Positions 34,155 to 43,291 of a stretch of 64,000 bases of DNA are shown piece by piece. Source of the stretch: Isoetes taiwanensis (Eukaryota > Streptophyta > Lycopodiopsida > Isoetales > Isoetaceae). The translations under genes were made by a program, and so were the position numbers. Every line of letters begins with the position of its first letter. Position 1 is the first letter of the stretch. The stretch covers positions 16,360,003 through 16,424,002 of the forward strand of contig JAJEKV010000030.1 in assembly GCA_021234155.1 (NCBI GenBank). Reading direction: 5' to 3'. The notes beneath the pieces were generated by a model. The model made no database searches, was not told the origin of the DNA, and saw nothing but the letters and a program-made list of their open reading frames with translations.

Positions 34155-35761
34155 CTAGCATAGGTTACATCGTAGATTAATCTTAACTATACATAGAATT
34201 AATCTACACAAATCGACATGCGAGCCGATTTCTTGAGGAGATGACCTTGCCGTCCCATTGCTCCATAAAGCGTGGGTACTTTGCTTTACTAGATCTTTCT
34301 TAAGTACCCATGTCGTGCATCTTCCAGCGGGTAAGTGTTTCCACTTGACCAAGTATTGGAGGAACTCGACCTCCTTGTTTTCTTGAAAGCTTTATCAAGA
34401 ATCAGTGCGGAATTATTTCCAATTTGCTCCTCCGTCATTTCCAACAAGCGTTGGAGTGTCCAAGACCGATGCGGATTTGGAGTGTGCTTCTTCAACAAAC
34501 TCACGTGGAAGACCTTATGAATCTTTAGGTGTCTTTGGCAAGTCTAGCTTGTAGGATTGATTACCTACTCTCTTGACTATTACGAAAGGTCCGACCCACC
34601 TTGGAGCAAGCTTCTTGCAATTCCGATCTGAAGCTGCTTCACCTTGATCTTGAGCCACACATTGTCGCCAACCCGAACTCCCCTGATTCGATGCTTGTTG
34701 GCGATGCTCTTTTTCGACTTCTTCTTGCTGCTAGCAGATACCCTCGAACCTCTTCCACGAGCTGCTACATGTCGGCCAACATCTGGCGTGAAACTTCCAC
34801 TTTTGACATGGGGTTGTGCCAAGTGTGGGAGTTAGGGCGATGGCCGTAATTAATCATAAGCGGCGACATTTGGGATGATTCTTGCTTGGTGCTATTGTAT
34901 GCAAACTCCACCAAGTGAATAAATTCTTCCCACATACCTTGCTTATTCGGGCGTAGTTTAAGTAGCATGTCTTCCAAAATCCTGTTGGTCCGCTCCGTTT
35001 GGCCATCCGTCTGAGGATGATATGTCGTGCTCATGGATAGCTTCGTCTGAATTGTCGCAAAGAAGGTCTTGCCAAAAGGCGCTCATAAACTTCGGGTCCC
35101 TGTCGGAGATAATCTCCCTTGGCATGCCGTGAAGCCTGAAGATCTCTTTGGTGAAGAGCTTCGCTGTATCCATCGCCGTATCTGTGGTCCTGCAAGGCAC
35201 AAAATGTGCCATTTTCGACAACTTGTCGACCACTACCATCAAGGCATCCTTCCCTCTTACTGTTCTTGGAAGCCCTGTGATGAAATCCATGCTGATCACC
35301 TCCCACTTAGCGTTTGGCACCACTAATGGCTCTAATGCTCCACGGAATTGAAGCCTGTTACGCGCCGCCGATGGCGACATAGCCGACATTCCTTGATGTA
35401 ACGAGCTACTTGCTTCTTCATTCACGGCCAATAATAGCTGCTGCGCGACTTTGAAATATGTTTTCATGAATCCGCATGGCCAGCTATTGGGCATTTGTCG
35501 TGTCATGGAGGATCAATTTCCTTACGCCCGATGATTCTGCACGCACAACTTGTTCTTATGGTATAATAGGTTGCCTTCCTTCTTATAATGTTTAAAGGCT
35601 TCCCGCTCCTTATCTGTTCTAGCCTCCCTAGAGAGGCTTGCCCATACTTCCTTGAAATCCACATCCGTTGGCAAGGACTCCTCAATCTTCTTACCAAAGT
35701 CATTTGGAGGCGTCGAAATTGCATTGCAATGCACTCTAGTTGTCGGATGCCTTGAAAGCAT
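34155..35761 (-). pseudogene. Chromovirus integrase and chromodomain
   Basis: Integrase inserts the cDNA into the genome. The catalytic triad is readable: D in SMDFITGLPRT at about 35287, D in EIISDRDPKF at about 35104, and E in DGQTERTNRILEDML at about 34995. Upstream is the N-terminal region (KKEGNLLYHKNKLCV). The C-terminus reads MSLLKKHTPNPH, then DKAFKKTRR and, in another frame, VKWKHLP and TWVLKKDL, the core of a chromodomain, the module that in chromoviruses is thought to guide insertion to methylated-H3 chromatin. Frame changes near 35030, 34800, 34590 and 34350 break the gene. Confidence 0.9.
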
Positions 35762-37700
35762 CTGCTACCACATGAGCTTCCACGGCTTGTAAATTATATC
35801 AAAGTCATACTCCTCGAGGAACTCCATCCACCTCCATTTGCCTTAGATTAAGGTGTGGTTGCGTGTATACATCTTGGAGGCTCGATGGGTCGGTATCCAA
35901 TTGGAACTTCCTTCCCAAAGATAATGCCTCCAAATTCTTAATGCCCCGACAACCGCAAGCAATTCGATCGTGGGTGGGGTAGCAGCGTTCGGCGTTGTTC
36001 ATCTTCACGGAATCATACGCTACCACGCGCTCTTCTTGCATGACCTTTGCACTGTAGCTATCTTACTCGCATCTGCGCGCCACAAGCTTGTCTTTCTCGG
36101 GTCCGGCGAGGGGTTAAAGGCGGGCGGTTGTTAAAGCTTCCTTCAACAATTCAAACCACCTTGGGCTTTCTTGTGCCAATGCTCGCCCATTCTTTCACCT
36201 TCTCCGCCCTCGTCAAAGTCATTAGCGGGGCGCTATCTTAGCAAAGTTCTTCTGAACTTCTGTAGTAGTACCGCTAGGGGCCGAAAGCTCCTGACCTCAT
36301 GCACATTCTTCGGGGCCGGCCATTGGATGACGGCTTCAATCTTGAAAGGATCCGTCGAGATTCCTTCTGCTGAGATCACATGACCCAGGTATTCCACCTT
36401 CTGCATTTGCGAAGTGACACCCGACAACTTGGCATTACAAGCGGTGCCTCTTCAACTTCTCTAGCACTCTCCTTAAGTGTTATGCGTGCTCTTCAAGGGA
36501 TCTGCTATACACCAAAATGTCATCAAAGAACACAATCACAAAGGTGTCTAAAAACTCCTCGAAGATGTCGTTCATAAGCCTCATGAGCGTCCGCGGGGGC
36601 ATTCGATAAGCGAAAGGTATTCGCGTGAACTCATAATGCCCATACCGCGCGTCTTGAAGGCGGTCTTATGGATATCTTCTTCCTTTATCCCGATCGATGA
36701 TAGCGACCTTAAGTTCGATTTTGGAGAAGACCTTTGCACCTTGGAGTTGATTCATCAAGTCATCGATGCTGGGGGGGCGCATACTTGTTCTTAATGGTGT
36801 GCTTGTTCAAGCGCCTATAATCTATGCACATCCTTAAACGCCATCCTTCTTCTTTACAAAGAGCAGGGGCTCCAAATGGCGAGACACTAGGTCTAATGAA
36901 GCCTAGGTCGAGCAACTCCTGTAATTGCTTCTTCAGCTCCGTCAACTCCTGCGTCGTCATTCTGTATGGAGCCTTGCTTGTCGGCTTTGTTCCCGGTTCG
37001 AGTGCTATCTCACACTCGACTCCCCTATAAGGAGGAAGCTGCTTGATCTCATCTGGAAAGAGATCATGGAACTCCGTGATCAGCTTAGCTATTTGCTTCG
37101 ACAACTTGCTGAGCACCTTGTCTTCTTTGCTTTCTTCCGATTCTGGCTCACTAATCTCAAGCTTGAAGATGTATGCCACCTGCTCGCTCTTGATGCACTT
37201 GAACAGCCGCTTAGAAGACATACACTGCATGATGGGAACAACTTCTTTACCTGTGATCTCAATGATCTTGCCGTCGGGTGTTGGGAAGGTCACCTTCCGC
37301 TTTCCACAATCAATAATGGCCTCTGCTGGTCCAAGGTACTCCATTCCTATGATCAAGTCGTACTTGCCAATGCCCATTACTTCTGCCCCCATCTGGATAT
37401 TAATCTCTGGCAAGTCGATGTCGAAGTTAATTCTCTTGCTGCTTGCCGTGCGCCTTCTTTGCTCCACTTGCTAAGGCAACGGGCCTTGGCTTTGACTTTA
37501 GTAGTTTCAACTTCAACATTTGAACCATTCTGGGGGATGCAAAGTTATGGCTACTTCCTGAGTCTATCAAGACTATGAAGGACTTGGTCTTGGCCTTCCC
37601 TACTGTGGAAATTACTTTATACTGGCTCTCTGCTTGCTCTGTATCTATTGCGGCAAAGATATGACACTCACCCTGAATGTAGTCATGGGCTTCCTCGCCG
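35762..37700 (-). pseudogene. Chromovirus protease, reverse transcriptase, RNase H
   Basis: Protease: active site LIDSGSSHNF at about 37573-37544, then GKYDLIIGMEYLG. RT: RGVECEIALEPGTKP, PYRMTTQELTELKKQLQELL, FIRPSVSPFGAPALC, MCIDYRRLNKHTIKNKY, then the catalytic [19 protein letters not shown] at about 36530, and KVEYLGHVISAEG. RNase H: VVAYDSVKMNNAERCYPTHD and FQLDTD. One open frame of 235 codons (37467-36760) covers the protease end and RT start; beyond it stops and frame changes occur. Several breaks lie at or next to CAG/CTG positions expected from the family pattern. Confidence 0.92.
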
Positions 37701-39030
37701 CCGCCGTCGTCCAGACGGTGTCACAATCTCCCAACTCTGCTAGTCTTTGCACTCATGGCGTAGGGGCAAGCCATTTTTTCTATGCTTTGGCTGGAAGCAC
37801 TGAAGCAAAATTTGCTTTTCTATGCACTCTGTCTCTTTTCCTTGGGCATCATTTGCTGCGAAAAGGATCGCACCGCTTTGGAGTAGTTTGACCCCTCCCG
37901 CTTGTCCTTGAAGGACACACCGCTTCTTCTCCCCTTTGCTTCCCAGTTGCCACCATATGGGGCTCTATTTGGACCTGGGTAGCTGCCCTAGGGCTATAGC
38001 TTCTGTCGCCTTGCCTTTATCCACGGAAATCACTGCTGCCTCGCCCGCTATTCGAGGTCCGTCCCTTGCAAGCTTATAGCCTTGGACTCGTGATCGACCT
38101 TTGTCTTAGGGTTTATTACCCTCACAAGCTTGCGGATCTCCTCATTCAGCCCCTCAATATAGCTTTCTCTTGCATGCTTCTCACCCAATTTTTGGCACAT
38201 GACCTCGGCCTCATGAATTCCTCTGTATATACGGGCCAGATTTGTTGCCTTCTTTGCAACTTTGTAGAACTTCTTTGCATCATATTGGACTTATGTTTTG
38301 GGACGTAATGGCGCTTGAAGGCTTTAGCAAACTTTCTGAACTTACAAGCATCCCTGCTTAAGCCATGTGCCTTTGCATAACCCTTCCACCAAATCCGTGC
38401 GGCTCCTTTCAAGTTGGGTACATTTGCCACTCTGCCTTTGTCTTTATCCTTCATGCCATAAGCATTGCCGTACTCACTCATTTCGTCCAGCCATGCCCTG
38501 CTTCTAACCCGACTGTTCTCCCCAGGAAGCTGTTTCGATTCAGGGCCTTCCATACATTGCCGGTCACGAGAATCTACCTTCTTCTACGGTAGTCGAGGCC
38601 ACGGTGTCCCTTTGTCGTCCCTCTATGGCGTCCCTCTGCCTTGCATCTGCAGTGTTCCTCGCGCCTTGCGTGCATTGGGTCCCGGGCCTGCTAGCCGTCT
38701 TCCTCGGTCGGTGCGAATCTGAGCTTGAGTCAGAAGATTCCGGGCTGGAGGATCTCCTTCTCTTGCTCCTCTTCTTGTCCCTTCCTGCTCTCCGAGCTGA
38801 TGCTTTGCGTAACCCGGCGTTGCCCCCGAACCTGCTCACCCTTGCTTGGCGGCAGCCAAGGCCTTTATCTGCTCAAGGTCCGTCCTCATCTGGGATATTT
38901 CCTCTTCTGGGGTCATGGGCCCAAATTCCTCAAACAGGTTCCTTGCCGGAGGTGGCCTGGGCGGACTCTGTTCTTCCATATGGTCTCGGCGTTGTCGTTC
39001 CCCTGAGCCTAGGCCTCTAGCTGCATACAC
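37701..39030 (-). pseudogene. Chromovirus gag
   Basis: Gag forms the particle that holds the RNA. The N-terminus is MYAARGLGSGERQRRDHMEE at 39030, with a helical MTPEEEISQMRTDLEQIKAL. A serine- and arginine-rich linker (RSKRRRSSSPESSDSSSDSH) follows in a shifted frame, then the Retrotrans_gag core at about 38430-38290: NLKGAARIWWKGYAKAHG and FAKAFKRHYVPKHK. Downstream the sequence is frame-broken; a cysteine-containing segment near 37800 (QCFQPKHRKNG) may be a damaged zinc knuckle. The start is chosen at the first ATG in frame after the accessory gene. Confidence 0.85.
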
Positions 39031-39200
39031 AAGTAGTTCATGGCTATATGGTTAGTTTTACTTGTTCTCTTGCATTATTTATGTTGTTGGTATAGTTGGG
39101 GACACAAAATACATCAACAAAACATTTGAAGTGCAAAAGGAAATTATATTTATATTATATAATCTTTTAGTACAAAAAGTCTCCGGGATCAAGAGTCTAA

Positions 39201-40723
39201 CTAATCTTGAAATCGCCGGTAAGATGGGTTGTCCTCAAGGAACTTCTTAACTTGGGCCATTCCTACCGAATGACCCAAGTTCCTGAAGACGCTTGCTGAC
39301 GAGCCGCCCTGCAAGGCTCTCGCCAAGTCTTCCACTCTGCGGTCGGATGTGAGGGCCGCAGCCACCGCTAATCTCGCCTGACGTCGATGAGGTATGGCGA
39401 AGTCGAAGAGGTCGAGTGCCATTGCTCTCTTGACTAGGACAGCGTAGTCGACATTTGCTGCTATTCGAGCATGCCTGCCAAAGCCTGAGAGTGCAATCAG
39501 CATGAACACTCCTTCCTCACCCCTAGGGCTGAATTTGCGGTGTACCACCACTATTCTCCCGCCTAGCAGCAGTGGCAGGTAGTACCTCAGCGACCTGTCG
39601 TTGTGCGTCGCGGATGATTCCCCACTTGTTTGGCCTCCTGCTCTATGCCGCCGCATATTAATGCCGACCTCTATCTCGGTGAGCTCACGGTAGTCTTCGA
39701 TTGTGGAGTCGACTCGCTTTGGAGGTCGATTCTGCTCCTCTTCTTTGGAGGTGGTGTCGAGAGACTTCGGCGTCGGGGATGCTAGTTGTCTTGCCTCGAT
39801 CCCCATCCGTTCTGAATGGCGAGGAACTCTTCTTGGTGGCGTGTCTCCGTCTCCATAACCTGCCTTATCCGCTTTGTATGCCCGGATGTCGGACGTCGCT
39901 TCCCACGAGTAGGTGTCGGCTTCCCTGACTTGAAGCGGGAAGTCTGAGACTCCCCGGATGATGAAGTCGTCCATGTCGGTCTGCCGCAGTTGGTGGAGCA
40001 GTTCATCCAATCGGAGCTCCCTCTCCTTGCATTCATGGAGGTTCTGAATGTCGCTGAGGAGTAGATACTCTTCTCCACTGATGATGATAGGGGCTATGCT
40101 TGTGATGCCTAGCCCAAGTGGGGGAGCAACTCTGATAGTCTGCCGGCTCTGCTCGAAGTTGACCAGCTCCTGTTCTACTTGTCGCCGTTCCTCTTCTGAG
40201 TCTAGCTCGGTGTACTCTTCGTCGTCCGACTCCTCTTCTTCTTCCCTTCCTTCTTGCTCTTGCTGTGCTTTGCAAAGCATCACGCTCTTCGGCTTGGACT
40301 GCTATGGGGTCCACCTCCATCGGAGGGATAGATTTTGCCCCTATTGGGTTTTCGGCACGGTGGGATAGGAAAATAGCTAAGGCAGCGGTGTAAGAGAAAT
40401 ACTTGGTCCTGTTGGCTGTCAGGACCATGTAGTCTGGCAGCCTCTGTGCCTTGTTAGTTAAGTACTTGGCGATGTTGGGAACATCACCCAAGGCTGCTTG
40501 AAGGGATGGCCGGGGAACGAAATATCCTATGCAAGGGGGAACCTGAACAAGGGAGGGTCCTACCCTAGCTTGAAACTCTGCTAACACTTGCCTATATGCT
40601 GGGGTTGCATTTAGCGTAGCTTGGATATCAATTTCTTTTCCAAAGACTTGGAAGATGTCGTTGACATCCGCCTCGTAAAGACATGGGAGCCGGTACCACC
40701 ATCGCCCAAGTCGCGATGGCCAT
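39201..40723 (-). CDS. Chromovirus accessory protein with acidic segment
   Basis: A second extra gene ahead of gag. 360 codons are open from 40283 to 39201; the frame that precedes it, open from about 40836, carries YEADVNDIFQVFGKEIDIQA, PCIGYFVPRPSLQAALGDV and NRTKYFSYTAALAIFLSHRA. The two meet near 40273-40277, where one extra base shifts the frame. Next comes a highly acidic stretch (REEEEESDDEEYTELDSEEE), then HQLRQTDMDDFIIRGVSDF, IVVVHRKFSPRGEEGVF and a helical C-terminus. The start is unclear: the nearest ATG (40723) is in another frame and 114 bp past a TATA box. The family is not recognised. Acidic tracts are common in histone chaperones, but that role here is only a guess. Confidence 0.6.
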
Positions 40724-40836
40724 TGATCTAGCGAAGAAGAGAGTATCGAACGGATGCAGAAGCGCCTCAGGGAGCTGGAAGATCGTCTAAGCAGTGGAGA
40801 GCAAACTAGCAGGGTGCTAAATGAGAAATGGAGGAC

Positions 40837-40846
40837 CTATTTATAG
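40837..40846 (-). promoter_or_regulatory. TATA box of chromovirus accessory gene
   Basis: CTATAAATAG on the minus strand, 114 bp upstream of the ATG at 40723. The identical 10-mer stands 100 bp upstream of the H3-like gene, suggesting that both genes have their own promoter instead of relying on the LTR. Confidence 0.6.
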
Positions 40847-41031
40847 AAAAGGGGAAAACCCTAATTTTTGGACGACCTAAATTTTGCTGGAATTGGGTGA
40901 TTCTACACTATAAGGAGGTGCAATCGCAAGTTTGAAGACTACTTTTAGGGTTCAGGCGTGCTAAGAACAACTGAAAGACCTATTGCAATGACTGGAGACA
41001 TCTAGGTATGACGTGGCAGAAATTGGTGCGA

Positions 41032-41100
41032 GGTCTCACACGTTGCGCCCAGACCGATAATGGAAAGTTCATTTTCTGCCCTGGCGCGACGTGTGAGACA
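41032..41100. repeat. 69-bp hairpin, copy 1
   Basis: Inverted arms GTCTCACACGTTGCGCCCAG and CTGGCGCGACGTGTGAGAC are separated by about 28 bp. The arms pair over 19 bp with two or so mismatches. It lies 186 bp upstream of the TATA box of the accessory gene and 342 bp downstream of the H3-like stop. Confidence 0.88.
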
Positions 41101-41229
41101 TGGGGTCTAAATGGGCTAAACTTAATCAATTTGGATAATCTAAGACTGTAATTCTACTAAACTCGCCGAGTTAGCAGAATTGACCCCTTATTTGGTCGAT
41201 TTGGAGCAGTTTTGGGCATTTTTGGGCAT

Positions 41230-41298
41230 GGTCTCACACGTTGCGCCCAGCCCAAAAATGAGATTCTCATTTCCTGTCCTGGCGCGACGTGTGAGACA
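41230..41298. repeat. 69-bp hairpin, copy 2
   Basis: Same arms as copy 1; the loop itself has a small palindrome (AATGAGATTCTCATT). It starts 144 bp past the stop codon of the H3-like gene, a position like that of the palindrome clusters behind the island genes. Confidence 0.88.
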
Positions 41299-41441
41299 TC
41301 GTCTCAATTTTGCTCAAAAACTCCAATTTGATCAAAACAAAAGCTAGAATTCAGTTTCTTAACCTATTTAAACAAGATTAGGCACATTATTTACACAAAA
41401 ATTCCTTATATTAACAAAAATGTTCATTATTTACAAAGAGT

Positions 41442-42636
41442 TCAAGGGCGTTCTCCCTTGATGTGTCTGGCCAAAAACATATCCTGCCTCATGAGCGTGA
41501 CCCTCTTCGCGTGCACTGTGCAGGCCGTTGAATCTTCAAAATGCTGCACTATTTTCGCTTCTGCTGCCTCCTGTAGACACAGCAGCATTTCATCGGTCAC
41601 CCGCATGTCCGTGTTGTATTCCTGCATCACTTCTCGGACCAAGCGTTGAAACGGTGCCCGGGGGATCAAGAGTCCGTAACTTCTCTGGAAGTGCCGGATT
41701 TCCTTGAGGGCTATGTTCTCCAACTTCTTCCTGCCGGCCCGCTTCTTTCCTGGTGCTCTGGGAGGCTTGGGCTTCGGTGGCGGCGGCTTCAGGGTCTGGC
41801 TTCTTGTCGGGTGTCCGCCTTCAATCGTTCTCACCCTGTGCTCCTGGTAATAGGCATTGTATGCCTCCCACTTCACCATGTAAGCGTTGTGCTCCTTGAT
41901 CCTCTTCTGATAGACCTTGATGGGGTCTATCATATATGCCTCCCGTTGTGGCCGTGGGGCTTTGACCCTATCCCACGTCGGGAATGGTGGGGGCTTCTGC
42001 GGCTGTCCGGGCTGATCCTGCTCAGGTGCTACCTGCTGGGGAACTTCCTCCTCCACGACCGGGGGTTTTGAAGAACTTGCCCCCTCAGTGTTGGGCATGT
42101 AGTCTTCGTCCGAGTCGTCGGTAGAAGGCGGGGTCTCGTCGCCTGATGAAACGTTGATGGTGATCCCCGTTCCTCGCTTACCAACCTTCACAACCTTTCT
42201 GTTGCCCGCCTTGATGTCTTTTGCCTTCTTCTTCTTCGGCTCACCGGTTGTGGTTGGGTTGTCCTCCCGTCTCTTTGTCCTCCTCTCGGTGGCGCTCCCT
42301 GTCTTCGTACTTGCTGATGAAGCGCGCAAGGTCTTCTTCTTCAGCAAGGGTAAGCTTCGGCGGCTGCTGCTCATCAGGTACTACCTGCTCCGGTACCTCC
42401 TTGCTCGTTCTTTCTTCCTCGGCGATCTCTTCGAGGATCTGGTGCATAATGTCCGGACGCTCCTCGCCTATGACTTCCGTCTGGCCGCTCCGGTCCGAGT
42501 CTGCTTCCTCACTGGATGACGATCCGCCTTGCCGAAGAAGGCGTTCTTGGAGTACCCTCTGAATCAGGGCAGGGTCGCTGGCGCTGGAGGATTCGCTTCG
42601 GCGAGGCTTCCTAGCAGTCTGTTTTGTGCGGGCCAT
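41442..42636 (-). CDS. Histone H3-like protein of the chromovirus
   Basis: A long H3 variant encoded by the element. It starts at the ATG at 42636 with MARTKQTARK, identical to canonical H3 through K9 (S10 is proline), then a Ser/Glu-rich region. The C-terminal 89 residues (41445-41711) are an H3 histone fold: ALKEIRHFQRSYGLLI, PFQRLVREVMQEYNTDMRV, LQEAAEAKIVQHFED, HAKRVTLMRQD, RHIKGERP. H3 has ALREIRRYQKSTELLI, PFQRLVREI, HAKRVTIMPKD and RRIRGERA. Between them lie basic (EPKKKKAKD), acidic (STDDSDEDY) and proline-rich tracts, so the protein is about 397 residues against about 136 for H3. The gene reads in two overlapping frames (42636-42241 and 42374-41442); one surplus base at 42244-42247 (CCGG) separates them. 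It has its own TATA box and is bracketed by hairpins. In H3, residues K4 and K9 are methylation sites; MRQD is shared with the island H3-like protein. Confidence 0.93.
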
Positions 42637-42736
42637 ATTTGATGGTTCGTCGATCGGAGCTAAGCGCCAGAAGATCGCCTTGGCGAACACGAGCAAACTT
42701 CTAAGGAAAGAACGCGGAAATGGGAGGGGTCTAGGT

Positions 42737-42746
42737 CTATTTATAG
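42737..42746 (-). promoter_or_regulatory. TATA box of chromovirus H3-like gene
   Basis: CTATAAATAG on the minus strand, 100 bp upstream of the MARTKQTARK start. Hairpin copy 3 lies 73 bp further upstream. Confidence 0.65.
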
Positions 42747-42818
42747 GTGTCATTTTTAGGTCACTTTTAAACTACCTTTTTGGGTTGCCTAAAACATCTA
42801 AAACACCTAATTAAGCAA

Positions 42819-42887
42819 GGTCTCACACGTTGCGCCCAGCCCGAAAATGAAAAAGTCATTTCCTGTCCTGGCGCGACGTGTGAGACA
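42819..42887. repeat. 69-bp hairpin, copy 3
   Basis: Arms as in copies 1 and 2 (GTCTCACACGTTGCGCCCAG and CTGGCGCGACGTGTGAGAC), loop AATGAAAAAGTCATT. It lies just upstream of the TATA box of the H3-like gene. Confidence 0.88.
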
Positions 42888-43020
42888 TGGTGGGACCCAC
42901 TACTAAATTTTGTACTTTTTAAACATGTAACATGCCAATTCTACTGATTCTTAGCTTAAAATTAGAATTATCAAGTTATTTTACTGTGATTCATGACATT
43001 TCTTAATGTTTCAAGCTGAA

Positions 43021-43088
43021 TGTCTCACACGTTGCGCCCAGCCCGAAAATGAGAATCTCATTATCTGTCCTGGCGCGACGTGTGAGAC
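43021..43088. repeat. 69-bp hairpin, copy 4
   Basis: Arms as in the other copies, loop with the palindrome AATGAGAATCTCATT. It lies in the leader of the element, between the primer-binding site and the H3-like promoter, about 200 bp from copy 3; copies 1 and 2 are spaced alike. Confidence 0.88.
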
Positions 43089-43278
43089 CACCCTACTTTT
43101 TGAAGGTTGGCTCACCAATTTTAGTCTTTTTATGTTTTCATTCATTTTAACTGTTACTAGCTTAGCATGAACTATAAAAATGAGAATTTTTTTTCCCATT
43201 TTTCGAGGTTTAAGGATTCTATCAGTTAGTACTAATGGGAGCATGGTCAGTGCTTTGCTCTTGGTCACCAAGAACATT

Positions 43279-43290
43279 GCTCTGATACCA
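43279..43290 (-). promoter_or_regulatory. Primer-binding site of the 13.3-kb chromovirus
   Basis: Minus strand TGGTATCAGAGC, complementary to initiator tRNA-Met, one base inside the 5' LTR. Confidence 0.95.
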
Positions 43291-43291
43291 C

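Noticed and set aside
36925-37578. Plus-strand frame of 217 codons
   Set aside because: It is the antisense shadow of the chromovirus protease and RT frame.
40730-40850. Plus-strand coiled-coil protein end (ERMQKRLRELEDRLSSGEQ) opposite the accessory gene
   Set aside because: It is only about 40 residues long, lies antisense to the promoter and start region of the accessory gene, and no upstream continuation in one frame exists.
42154-42562. Plus-strand frames opposite the H3-like gene
   Set aside because: Antisense shadows of a GC-rich coding region; no independent motif.
41442-42636. The H3-like gene as a centromeric CENH3
   Set aside because: The tail is canonical H3 through K9, unlike CENH3 tails, and loop 1 has no clear CENH3-type insertion; MRQD alone is not enough.
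42241-42753. Start of the H3-like protein 39 codons upstream of MARTKQTARK
   Set aside because: The upstream extension is proline- and arginine-rich with no H3 similarity; the ATG before ARTKQTARK matches the H3 start and lies 100 bp after a TATA box.
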